Shown here piece by piece: positions 18,029 through 25,097 of a stretch of DNA of 32,128 nt. Positions within the stretch are counted from its first letter, which is position 1. Every line of letters begins with the position of its first letter. The DNA comes from DATAEK01 sp036258055. GTDB lineage: Bacteria; Acidobacteriota; Vicinamibacteria; Vicinamibacterales; 2-12-FULL-66-21. The notes below the pieces were generated by a model. The model was not told where the DNA came from. It searched no databases and was given only the letters and a program-made list of their open reading frames with translations. The stretch is taken from positions 1 to 32,128 of the forward strand of contig DATAEK010000445.1 in the NCBI GenBank assembly GCA_036258055.1, written 5' to 3'. A program made the position numbers and the translations under genes.

Positions 18029-18894
18029 AGTCAGGCCGGCAAGGCGAGTGGCTCGTCACACTGCCATCCTTCGGCTGGCTCGTCGTTTTCTTCCTGATTC
18101 CAACCCTCATCATCTTTGCCTTTGCGTTCAAGCCAGCCGACCCGTTCGGCGGAGTGGGTGAGGGGTGGACGACGACCACGATCGCCGCAATCATGGACCA
18201 GCAGTACCCGGCGATCATCTGGCGCACGGCCTGGATCAGCCTGCTCACGACGGTAATCTGCCTCGTTCTGGCCACACCTGCTGGCTACGCGATCGCCCGG
18301 GCGAAGCCGAAGGCCCGCGCGCGGCTTCTGCTGCTGGTCATCGTTCCATTCTGGACAAGCTTTCTCATCCGAATTTTCGCCTGGAAGGTGCTGCTGCACC
18401 CCGAGGGCGCACTCAAACAGGGACTCGTGTTCCTGGGCGTCGTGAACGCGCAGACGACGCTGCTCTACACGGCGGGCGCGGTGCTGCTGGTGATGGTCTA
18501 CACATTCGTGCCCTTTGCGATCCTGCCCATCTACGCGGCCGCCGAGAAGTTCGACTTCCGACTTCTCGAGGCCGCGCAGGATCTTGGCGCCGGCCGGGCG
18601 CGGGCCTTCTTCGAGATTTTCCTGCCCGGAATCCGGCGCGGACTGGTTACGGCCTTCCTCGTCGTTTTCATCCCCGCTCTCGGCTCCTATGTGATCCCTG
18701 ATCTTGTGGGCGGCCCCGACGGAGAGATGCTCGGGAACAAGATCGCCCAGCGCGTGTTCGTGGACCGGAACCTTCCTCTCGCGAGCGCGCTCTCGGTGCT
18801 CCTGATCCTCGCCGTCCTCCTGCCGATGGCCGCGATCCTCGTGACTCAGGCACGGCAGCGGAGAGACCCGACCAACATCGAGGAGGCCGCATGA
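18025..18894 (+). CDS. potB: Spermidine/putrescine ABC transporter permease PotB
   Basis: 289 residues from a GTG at 18025 overlapping the potA stop (GTGA). Six hydrophobic segments are seen, the first around 13-35 (LPSFGWLVVFFLIPTLIIFA). The EAA loop that contacts the ATPase is EAAQDLGAGRARAFFEIFLP, the conserved binding-protein-dependent permease motif, followed by SYVIPDLVGGPDGEMLGNKI, a strong PotB/PotH signature. Length fits the family (E. coli PotB 275). Its stop overlaps the potC ATG. It should form the inner-membrane channel with PotC. Confidence 0.93.
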   Translation: MKSGRQGEWLVTLPSFGWLVVFFLIPTLIIFAFAFKPADPFGGVGEGWTTTTIAAIMDQQYPAIIWRTAWISLLTTVICLVLATPAGYAIARAKPKARARLLLLVIVPFWTSFLIRIFAWKVLLHPEGALKQGLVFLGVVNAQTTLLYTAGAVLLVMVYTFVPFAILPIYAAAEKFDFRLLEAAQDLGAGRARAFFEIFLPGIRRGLVTAFLVVFIPALGSYVIPDLVGGPDGEMLGNKIAQRVFVDRNLPLASALSVLLILAVLLPMAAILVTQARQRRDPTNIEEAA

Positions 18895-19664
18895 AACCGA
18901 GCCGCCTTACGCTGGGCGTCACGTGGCTCCTGCTCGCGTTCTTCTATCTGCCGATCGCCGTTGTGGTCCTGAACTCGTTCAACGGTGCCCGCTTCGGGAG
19001 CACCTTCGAGGGTCCCACCCTGGACTGGTACTACCAGCTCTTCGAGCATCGCGAGATCTGGCAGGCAGTTGTCAACAGCCTGGTGATCGGCGTAGGCGCG
19101 ACGATGGTATCTGTCGTGCTCGGCACGACCGGCGCGATTGCGCTCCACCGCTATGACAGCCGGCTGCAACGCGCCCACTACGCCGTCATCTACACTCCTC
19201 TCGTCGTCCCCGAGATCCTGATGGGCATCAGCCTGCTGCTGTTCTTTGGCGCGATTGGGCTGGAGTTGGGTCTGTTCACGATCTTTCTTGCCCACGTCAC
19301 CTTCTGTGTGAGCTATGTGGCCATGGTCGTGCTCGGCCGGCTGCAGGACTTCGACGACGCGGTGATCGAGGCGGCGCAGGATCTCGGCGCCGGATGGTGG
19401 ACTATCACGTGGAGGATTCTCGTGCCCCTCCTCGCCCCGGGGATCCTGGCTGGGGCGCTCCTGGCCTTCACGCTCTCAATCGACGACTTCGTGATCTCGT
19501 TCTTCGTGGCCGGTCCCGGCAGCACCACACTGCCGATTCGTATTTACAGCATGATCAAGCACGGCAACCCGCCGCTCATCAACGCGCTGTCGACCCTCCT
19601 ACTGGTCGTTACTTTCGTGGCGGTCTGGGTCAGCCAGCGTCTCACCCTCACTGAGAAGCCATGA
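18891..19664 (+). CDS. potC: Spermidine/putrescine ABC transporter permease PotC
   Basis: 257 residues from ATG 18891 overlapping the potB stop (ATGA). Six hydrophobic segments begin at about 9-28 (VTWLLLAFFYLPIAVVVLNS). The motif FNGARFGSTFEGPTLDWYYQ and the EAA loop EAAQDLGAGWWTITWRILVP are typical of PotC/PotI, as is LSIDDFVISFFVAGPGSTTL near the C-terminus. Length matches E. coli PotC (264). The stop overlaps the ATG at 19661 used by potD, giving one tightly packed importer operon. Partner of PotB in the channel. Confidence 0.93.
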   Translation: MKPSRLTLGVTWLLLAFFYLPIAVVVLNSFNGARFGSTFEGPTLDWYYQLFEHREIWQAVVNSLVIGVGATMVSVVLGTTGAIALHRYDSRLQRAHYAVIYTPLVVPEILMGISLLLFFGAIGLELGLFTIFLAHVTFCVSYVAMVVLGRLQDFDDAVIEAAQDLGAGWWTITWRILVPLLAPGILAGALLAFTLSIDDFVISFFVAGPGSTTLPIRIYSMIKHGNPPLINALSTLLLVVTFVAVWVSQRLTLTEKP

Positions 19665-20851
19665 ACACGCCTTTCATCCGATGGGCTTCGCCCCTCGGAC
19701 TCCCCCACACGCGCTCTCGCTCGCCGCTCCGCCGGCTCGCTCCGATCGCGTGGCTCGCTCTCGACGCTCGCTCGCACGTTGCCTCAACGAATCTCACCGC
19801 TGGCGGCATCACAGTTCGTGAGATAGGTTCTAGTCTCTTTGGTCTGCTCGCGGCGGCCGTCCTCTGCGGCGCCTGTGCGAAACCTCTCCCGGTGCTGCAC
19901 GTCTACACGTGGGCCGACTACGTGAAGCCCGAGCTCGTGCAGCGCTTCGAAGCGGAGCAGCGGTGCCGGGTCGTGATCGACACGTTCGACTCGAACGAGG
20001 CGATGTTCGCCAAGATGAAGGCGGGCGCGACGGGGTACGACCTGGTGACACCCTCGAGCTACATGGTGAGCGTTCTCCACTCACAGGGACTGCTGCAACC
20101 GCTGGACGCGTCGCTCATCCCGAACCGGAAGAACGTGGACCCGGAGTACCTGAAGATTGCGCTCGACCCGACGATGGATCACTCGGTGCCGTACATGCTG
20201 ACCAACTCCGGCGTCGCCTACCTCGCGAGCAAGGTGAAGGATCCGGTACCGTCGTGGAAGATGTTCGACCGCGCCGACCTGAAAGGCCGGATGACCATGC
20301 TCAACGACATGCGCGAGACGATCGGAGCCGCCCTGAAGTCCCTCGGGTACAGCCTGAACACGACAGACGAGAAGCAGCTCGAGGAGGCACGCGACGTCGT
20401 CGTGCGCTGGAAGAAGAACCTGGCCAAGTTCGAGAACGAGCAGTACCAGTCGGGGCTGGCGAGCGGCGAGTTCCTGCTCGTGCACGGCTACAGCGGCGAC
20501 ATCCTGAGGGCCCATCAGGAGAATGCGGACGTGACCTTCGTCATCCCTCAGGAGGGAACGAGCATGGCGGCCGACGACCTCGTGATTCCGAAGGCGGCCA
20601 TCGAAGTGCGACTCGCCCACGCCTTCATCAACTTCCTCCACGACCCCGACGTTGCCGCCGAGAACACGAACTTCATCTCGTATCTCTGCCCCAATGTGCC
20701 CGCTTACCAGAAGCTGAGCCCGAAGATCCGCGACAACCCAGCCATCATCATGGACCCCGCGATCCGCGCGAAGAGCGAGGTCATCCGCGACCTCGGCGTG
20801 GACAACGCGAAGTACGTGAAGGTGTGGGACGAGATCAAGGCCGCGAAGTAG
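19661..20851 (+). CDS. potD: Polyamine-binding lipoprotein PotD with an in-frame repeat insertion near the N-terminus
   Basis: 396 residues from ATG 19661 (overlapping the potC stop). The mature part from about 70 is a typical PotD: LHVYTWADYVKPELVQRFEA, DLVTPSSYMVSVL, PYMLTNSGVAYLA, then a C-terminal PNVPAYQKLSP stretch. It binds polyamine in the periplasm and delivers it to PotBC. Before it, residues 57-70 give a signal-peptide core (LFGLLAAAVL) and GAC, a possible but non-canonical lipobox. Residues 7-56 are encoded by a 150-bp repeat (19678-19827) and read ASPLGLPHTRSRSPLRRLAP onward; without them the protein would be about 346 residues, close to E. coli PotD (348). No ATG, GTG or TTG occurs in frame between the repeat and the hydrophobic core. 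The TAG stop belongs to a REP-like repeat. Confidence 0.9.
   Translation: MNTPFIRWASPLGLPHTRSRSPLRRLAPIAWLALDARSHVASTNLTAGGITVREIGSSLFGLLAAAVLCGACAKPLPVLHVYTWADYVKPELVQRFEAEQRCRVVIDTFDSNEAMFAKMKAGATGYDLVTPSSYMVSVLHSQGLLQPLDASLIPNRKNVDPEYLKIALDPTMDHSVPYMLTNSGVAYLASKVKDPVPSWKMFDRADLKGRMTMLNDMRETIGAALKSLGYSLNTTDEKQLEEARDVVVRWKKNLAKFENEQYQSGLASGEFLLVHGYSGDILRAHQENADVTFVIPQEGTSMAADDLVIPKAAIEVRLAHAFINFLHDPDVAAENTNFISYLCPNVPAYQKLSPKIRDNPAIIMDPAIRAKSEVIRDLGVDNAKYVKVWDEIKAAK
19678..19827 (+). repeat. 150-bp repeat with terminal hairpin, copy 1 (inside potD)
   Basis: Begins with an imperfect hairpin (19678-19698; CCGATGGGC, TTC, GCCCCTCGG), continues through a CG-rich stretch with GCTCGC runs and ends GTGAGATAGG at 19827. 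The reverse complement of 21390-21540 aligns with it over its whole length with few gaps. No open frame for a transposase fits in it, so it would be a non-autonomous element. Its frame is open, keeping potD continuous. Confidence 0.88.
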
Positions 20852-20870
20852 TGTCCGCCTTCAGGCGGAC
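20848..20870 (+). repeat. REP-like palindrome with GTAG head, copy B
   Basis: GTAG at 20848-20851, then arms GTCCGCCT (20853-20860) and AGGCGGAC (20863-20870) that pair perfectly around TC. The TAG of the head is the stop codon of potD, so the repeat defines the end of the protein. Copy D (24967-24989) is identical over this length. Confidence 0.8.
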
Positions 20871-20978
20871 CCGAGGCCACTTCCTCGCCGTTTCGCGTCG
20901 CGGACAGGCCGGCTCGTGACAAAAGCCTCGCTCAGATGGCAGGCCTCCGTGCAGGCTGACGGCTTAGGAGGCTTCTTC

Positions 20979-21383
20979 ATGCGCACGCTCCGGTTGGTCG
21001 GCATCATCGGCCTGTGGACGCTGCAGGTTCTGCTTGCGGCGTTGTTCGTGGTCATCGGGATCGCCAAGTTCGGCGATCCATCGTGGGCCCGCAACTTCGC
21101 CCGGTGGGGCTACCCGTCAGGGTTCTACATGGTGATCGGCGCGCTCGAAGCGATTGGAGGCGTGTGTCTGCTCCTGCCGAGGGTCGCGACATACGCGGCG
21201 GCGCTGCTCGGCGTCATCATGATCGGCGCGTCGGCAACGCACCTGCTGTACAACGAGATGCATCGAGTGGCCGTGCCTCTGGTGTATCTGGCCGTGCTGG
21301 CTATTGTCGGCATTGCGCGACTGCGCGTCGCCGCACGTCCGGGCACGCTCGTGGGGGCCTCCACGCGACTCGACCAGGTGTAA
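20979..21383 (+). CDS. DoxX-like small membrane protein
   Basis: 134 residues from ATG 20979, chosen for the perfect AGGAGG at 20966-20971; the frame is open further upstream but without a better start. Four hydrophobic segments: about 5-26 (LVGIIGLWTLQVLLAALFVV), 46-66, 70-88 and 100-116. The pattern GIAKFGDPSWARNFARWGYPSGFYMVIGALEAIGGVCLLLP is cut here to GIAKFGDP and ARWGYPSGFYMVIG, both typical of the DoxX/DoxD-like family. Family members sit in the inner membrane and are linked to redox processes in some species; no specific role can be given. It stands alone between potD and the two-component genes, with repeat copies on both sides. Confidence 0.8.
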   Translation: MRTLRLVGIIGLWTLQVLLAALFVVIGIAKFGDPSWARNFARWGYPSGFYMVIGALEAIGGVCLLLPRVATYAAALLGVIMIGASATHLLYNEMHRVAVPLVYLAVLAIVGIARLRVAARPGTLVGASTRLDQV

Positions 21384-21389
21384 GCTCCC

Positions 21390-21540
21390 CCTATCTCACA
21401 AACCTAGACGCGGCCAGCGGTGAAGACTCGGTGAGGCAACGAGCGAGCGAGCAACGCGAGCGAGCCACGCGACCGGCGCGAGCCGGCGCAGCGGCGAGCG
21501 AGAGCGCGTGTCGGGGAGTCCGAGGGGCGAAGCCCCTCGG
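21390..21540 (-). repeat. 150-bp repeat with terminal hairpin, copy 2 (upstream of histidine kinase)
   Basis: In opposite orientation to copy 1: starts at the hairpin 21540-21520, here a perfect 9-bp stem (CCGAGGGGC, GAA, GCCCCTCGG on the plus strand), and ends at CCTATCTCAC (21390-21399). It begins six bases after the DoxX-like stop codon and fills most of the gap before the histidine kinase. The frame on its minus strand would encode ASPLGLPDTRSRSPLRRLAP, nearly the same peptide as within potD. Confidence 0.88.
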
Positions 21541-21614
21541 ATAAGGACGATCGATCCGTCTCTCTCGCCCGCATCTGGCGGGTCGCCGTCGCGTGCTTCA
21601 CGGCGGCCGCGCTG

Positions 21615-22607
21615 TTGTTCACGGGCCAGGTGTGGGTCGACTTTGCGTATGCGGGCCGTCCACTCTCGTGGGGCCTCGCGCTCGTCGTCGCGCTGGCCGA
21701 CTGGGAGACCTGGGCGCTGCTGACGCCGGGCGTGGTCCTGCTGGCGCAGCGTTTTCGCTTCTCGCGCGCGAGCTGGAGAGTACCGCTGGCAGTCCATTTG
21801 CCGGCAGGATTCGTGGTTGGAGGGGCGAAGCTGGCGATCGAAGCCATCCTGACACGTGCCATCCTGGGTTACGGGCCCGCGCCATTTTCCTTCCTGAAGA
21901 TCCACCTCACACTGCTCACGTATTGGGCCATTGTCGCCGTCACGCACGTGGCCCGGCGCTATCGCGACGCCCGCGATCGCGAGTTGCGGTCGTCGCAGCT
22001 CGAGACCGCGCTGGCGCATGCGCAGGTCGAGGCGTTGAAGATGCAGCTTCACCCGCACTTCCTCTTCAACACGCTGAACACGATCGCCGGACTGATGCGT
22101 GAGGACGTCGAGGCGGCGGATCTGATGCTTGCGAAGCTGGCCGAGCTCCTGCGACGGACCTTCGAGACCGCGGACGTTCAGGAGGTACCGCTCGAGCGCG
22201 AGCTGGAGTTTCTCGACGCGTACCTGACGATCCAACGCTCGCGGTACGGCGATCGTCTCCGGGTGTCCATCGATGCCAGCGAGGAGGCGCGCCAATCGGT
22301 CGTCCCCAGCCTGATCCTCCAGCCGCTCGTCGAGAACGCCATCCGCCACGGCATTGCCGAGAAGCCCGGCCCCGGTTGCGTCGATCTCGACGCGCGCCTC
22401 GATAGCGATCGCCTCGTCATCCGGGTATCCAACGACGGTCCCGACTTTCCGGCGACGATCCGCGAGGGGTTCGGCCTTCGGAACATCCGGTCGCGACTGG
22501 AGCGGCTGTATGGCGCCGACGCCTCGTTCTCGCTGCAGGGAAGACCTGGCGGCGGCGCGATCGCCAGCCTCCATTTCCGCGCGTCGCGGCACGAGTCGCC
22601 ATCATGA
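21615..22607 (+). CDS. LytS/YehU-family sensor histidine kinase (start uncertain)
   Basis: 330 residues if the TTG at 21615 is used. Hydrophobic helices cover about 16-45 and 55-110; the LytS-type dimerisation and phosphoacceptor box is MQLHPHFLFNTLNTIAGL with His148 as the likely phosphoacceptor, and the ATP-binding N-box is QPLVENAIRHGI, with GFGLRNIRSRLERLYG as G-box. It belongs to the His_kinase (PF06580) group, which signals to LytTR regulators; its ATGA overlap with the next gene fits. The frame continues upstream from 21435 through IWRVAVACFTAAALLFTG, which looks like the first helix, yet that stretch has no ATG, GTG or TTG. The true start may have been removed by the adjacent repeat, or a non-standard start is used. 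Confidence 0.85.
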   Translation: MFTGQVWVDFAYAGRPLSWGLALVVALADWETWALLTPGVVLLAQRFRFSRASWRVPLAVHLPAGFVVGGAKLAIEAILTRAILGYGPAPFSFLKIHLTLLTYWAIVAVTHVARRYRDARDRELRSSQLETALAHAQVEALKMQLHPHFLFNTLNTIAGLMREDVEAADLMLAKLAELLRRTFETADVQEVPLERELEFLDAYLTIQRSRYGDRLRVSIDASEEARQSVVPSLILQPLVENAIRHGIAEKPGPGCVDLDARLDSDRLVIRVSNDGPDFPATIREGFGLRNIRSRLERLYGADASFSLQGRPGGGAIASLHFRASRHESPS

Positions 22608-23353
22608 CGCTCCGCGCGCTGATCGTCGACGACGAGCCGGTGGCGCGGCGCCGGCTGCGAGCGCTTCTCGAGAGCGAGGCGACCGTGGAGATCATTGGTG
22701 AGTGCGAGGACGGCACCGCAGCCATCGACGACATCAGGCGCTCACGGCCCGATGTGGTGTTTCTCGACGTGCAGATGCCGGGTCTCGACGGGTTCGACGT
22801 CGTCGACGCGCTCGAGCCCGCCGAACAGCCGGCGATTGTCTTCGTGACGGCCTACGACCGCTACGCGGTTCGTGCGTTCGACGTCCACGCCGTCGACTAT
22901 CTACTGAAGCCGTTCGAGCGTGCCCGGCTGCGCAAGACGCTGGCCCGGCTCGAGACGCTCAACGACGCGCGGGATGCGGCCCGGCGCGTGCACGCGGCGG
23001 TGGAGAGCGTCAGGGCGCAGCAGCCGCTGCGTCGTGTGCTCGTCAAGTCAGCAGGCAAGGTCTACGCGGTGCGGCTCGACGACGTGGACTCGATTCAGTC
23101 GGCCGGTCATTACCTCGAAATGCATGCCGGATCCGCGACGCATCTCGTCCGGGGGTCGATCGGCGGGATCGAGACGAGACTCGATCCCGCGCGGTTCACC
23201 CGAATCCACCGTTCCGTAATCGTCAACGTAGATCGGATCCGCGAGCTCCAGCCGGCGTTTCACGGCGAGTTCGTCGTGATCCTTCAGAATGGTCGCCGAC
23301 TGCGGTGCAGCCGTAGCTATGGTGACGCGCTCAAGAAGACTCTGGGGTCGTGA
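22604..23353 (+). CDS. LytTR-family response regulator
   Basis: 249 residues from ATG 22604 overlapping the kinase stop. Receiver domain 1-120: acidic pair Asp9/Asp10, phosphoacceptor Asp55 in VVFLDVQMPG, Thr82 and Lys102 in LLKPF; all conserved. The C-terminal DNA-binding LytTR domain covers about 143-245 with RVLVKSAGKVYAVRLDDVDS, YLEMHAG and FTRIHRSVIVNVDRIREL, the hallmark LytTR core. It should bind direct repeats upstream of target genes when phosphorylated by the partner kinase. The gene immediately downstream is the second PQQ/EF-hand copy, 82 bases away and with its own leader, so it might be a target; this is only positional. Confidence 0.95.
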   Translation: MTLRALIVDDEPVARRRLRALLESEATVEIIGECEDGTAAIDDIRRSRPDVVFLDVQMPGLDGFDVVDALEPAEQPAIVFVTAYDRYAVRAFDVHAVDYLLKPFERARLRKTLARLETLNDARDAARRVHAAVESVRAQQPLRRVLVKSAGKVYAVRLDDVDSIQSAGHYLEMHAGSATHLVRGSIGGIETRLDPARFTRIHRSVIVNVDRIRELQPAFHGEFVVILQNGRRLRCSRSYGDALKKTLGS

Positions 23354-23370
23354 AGACCGGTTTCCACGTG

Positions 23371-23376
23371 TATACT
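23371..23376 (+). promoter_or_regulatory. Candidate -10 hexamer in the leader of the second PQQ/EF-hand gene
   Basis: TATACT 59 bases before the ATG at 23436, conserved with the leader of the paralogue at 7709-7714. No clear -35 box is present. A perfect AGGAGG (23425-23430) precedes the start codon. Confidence 0.35.
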
Positions 23377-23435
23377 TGCCGCTCTCACTCCAAAGTCTGT
23401 TCGCTGACGGCTCTTCCGGCGTTTAGGAGGGCAAG

Positions 23436-24941
23436 ATGCTGCAGTGGTCCCGGCGTGTCGCGCTGCTGGTGGGCTTCGTCGCGGTGCTTCGCGTCCACGC
23501 CCAGAATCCTGGCGATGCTGGCTGGTCGCAATTCCGCGGCCCGAACGCCGGCGGGATTGCCGCTGGCACCGTGGCCCCGCCTTCCGAGTTTGGCCCGTCG
23601 AAGAATCTGCTCTGGAGGACGCCCCTGTCGTCCGGGCACTCTTCACCGGTCATCTGGGGCGACCGCATCTTTCTGACCGGGTTCGACACTGCCCGCAAGA
23701 TGCTCGAGGTGATCGCGCTGAACAGGACGACTGGCGCGGTCATGTGGCGTCGGGATGTTCCCGTCGAGCAGCTGGAACCCGTGCACGAAGTAGGCAGCCC
23801 TGCCACGGCCACGCCGGTCGTCGACGGCGAACGCGTGTACGTGTACTTCGGCTCGTTCGGACTACTTGCCTACGACATGGATGGCAATCAGAAGTGGAGC
23901 GTTCCGCTTCCGCGTGTGCAAATGCCGTACGGCAGCGGAACGTCCCCGGTGCGAGCGGGCGAGCTGCTCATCCTGAACCGACACGCCCCGACCGATTCGT
24001 TCCTGATGGCGGTCGATCGCCGTTCGGGCAAGAAGGTGTGGCAGGTGCCGCATGAATTCCCCGCCGGAATGTTCGCACCGCGCGCCAGCTATTCGACACC
24101 GGTCATCGTCGGGCAGGAGGTTGTGGTCCACGGTCCCGCAACGATCGACGCGTACGATCTCGCGACGGGGAACCGACGATGGTGGGTCGCCGTTGCGTCC
24201 ACGGGCACGACCACACCCGTGGTAGCCGGCGACAAGGTTTATGTGGCAACTTGGACCCCGTTTGGCGAGACTGGTCAGTGGCCGCCGCTTCCAGACTTTC
24301 CAACGGCTCTCCGGCGGTATGACTCGGACCATTCGGGTACTCTCAGCCAAACGGAGCTGCCGGCGGATCTGATGGTCTTCACGCGGCCGGATACCTCGGG
24401 GGTGCCCGGCGCATCGGTAAGTGTCAGAGCCGTCTTCAGCCGGTTCGACTCCAACCAGGACGCGACGATCGACGCAGCGGAATGGGCTGTTATCGTGGAT
24501 TTTTACGAGACAGGGAAGACGGAACACGGACTTGTCGCCGTGAAGACGGCCGGCGAGGGCAACGTGACGGCGTCGCATGTTCTGTGGAAGGAGAAGTCGT
24601 CGATCCCCGAGGTGCCGTCGCCGCTCGTTTACCGGAATCGCGTCTACATGGTTCGCAACGGCGGCATCGTCAGCTGTCTCGATGCGACCACGGGCAAACT
24701 CATGTACCGCGCCCGGCTCGGAGCGGGAGGACCGTACTATTCCTCACCGATCGAAGCCGGCAACCGATTGATTACCGCGTCGGGTGAGGGCACCGTCGTC
24801 GTCTTCGCAGCGGGCGACACGCTCGACGTTCTCGGGCGCAACGATCTTGGAGAACCGATCTACGCGACGCCTGCTGTCTCGAATGGCGTGCTGTACGTTC
24901 GCACTGCGTCAGGTATGTCCGCGTTTGCGCAACAGCGGTAG
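23436..24941 (+). CDS. Secreted PQQ-like beta-propeller protein with EF-hand loops (copy 2)
   Basis: 501 residues. Alignment by eye with the protein at 7769-9271 needs no gap over 500 positions and gives about 79% identity, highest in the last 100 residues. The signal peptide (core 9-19, cleavage likely after VHA) and propeller blades are preserved. The first EF-hand loop (296-307, DSDHSGTLSQTE) is intact, but the second (338-349, DSNQDATIDAAE) has Ala in place of the loop Gly, which may weaken calcium binding. The region 351-360 after it is the most divergent. It follows the two-component pair with an 82-base leader carrying AGGAGG. Role unknown; likely a periplasmic or secreted binding or structural protein. 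Confidence 0.9.
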   Translation: MLQWSRRVALLVGFVAVLRVHAQNPGDAGWSQFRGPNAGGIAAGTVAPPSEFGPSKNLLWRTPLSSGHSSPVIWGDRIFLTGFDTARKMLEVIALNRTTGAVMWRRDVPVEQLEPVHEVGSPATATPVVDGERVYVYFGSFGLLAYDMDGNQKWSVPLPRVQMPYGSGTSPVRAGELLILNRHAPTDSFLMAVDRRSGKKVWQVPHEFPAGMFAPRASYSTPVIVGQEVVVHGPATIDAYDLATGNRRWWVAVASTGTTTPVVAGDKVYVATWTPFGETGQWPPLPDFPTALRRYDSDHSGTLSQTELPADLMVFTRPDTSGVPGASVSVRAVFSRFDSNQDATIDAAEWAVIVDFYETGKTEHGLVAVKTAGEGNVTASHVLWKEKSSIPEVPSPLVYRNRVYMVRNGGIVSCLDATTGKLMYRARLGAGGPYYSSPIEAGNRLITASGEGTVVVFAAGDTLDVLGRNDLGEPIYATPAVSNGVLYVRTASGMSAFAQQR

Positions 24942-24962
24942 GCGGCTGAAGCGGGCCACCAC
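24941..24962 (-). repeat. REP-like palindrome, degenerate copy C
   Basis: Minus-strand head GTGG instead of GTAG (from 24962), followed by imperfect arms (plus strand GGCGGCTGAAGCGGGCC). It overlaps the final G of the stop codon at 24941, exactly as copy A overlaps the stop of the paralogous gene at 9271. It forms a head-to-head pair with copy D, separated by four bases. Confidence 0.6.
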
Positions 24963-24966
24963 ACCT

Positions 24967-24989
24967 GTAGTGTCCGCCTTCAGGCGGAC
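24967..24989 (+). repeat. REP-like palindrome with GTAG head, copy D
   Basis: GTAG at 24967-24970 followed by arms GTCCGCCT (24972-24979) and AGGCGGAC (24982-24989). Identical to copy B in potD over 23 bases. Faces copy C head to head. Confidence 0.8.
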
Positions 24990-24991
24990 GT

Positions 24992-25053
24992 GAACAAGAG
25001 ACAGAGAGACAAAAGAACCCTTAAGAGTCTCTTGATCTCTTCATCTCTTGTTC
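24992..25053. repeat. Purine-rich hairpin element, copy 2
   Basis: Ten-base perfect arms GAACAAGAGA (24992-25001) and TCTCTTGTTC (25044-25053), with an inner pair GAGAC (25006-25010) and GTCTC (25027-25031). It begins two bases after REP copy D and lies between the convergent PQQ/EF-hand and beta-helix genes, where it could act as a bidirectional transcription stop, although no T-run follows. It is related to the element at 16804-16856. Confidence 0.55.
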
Positions 25054-25097
25054 TCCCACGGGGGTGGCCGGTTGAGTCGACGCTTCGCGACCGCAAG

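Noticed and set aside
21396..22592. Minus-strand open frame of 398 residues
   Set aside because: Antisense to the histidine kinase, whose motifs are clear. Its last part comes from the 150-bp repeat.
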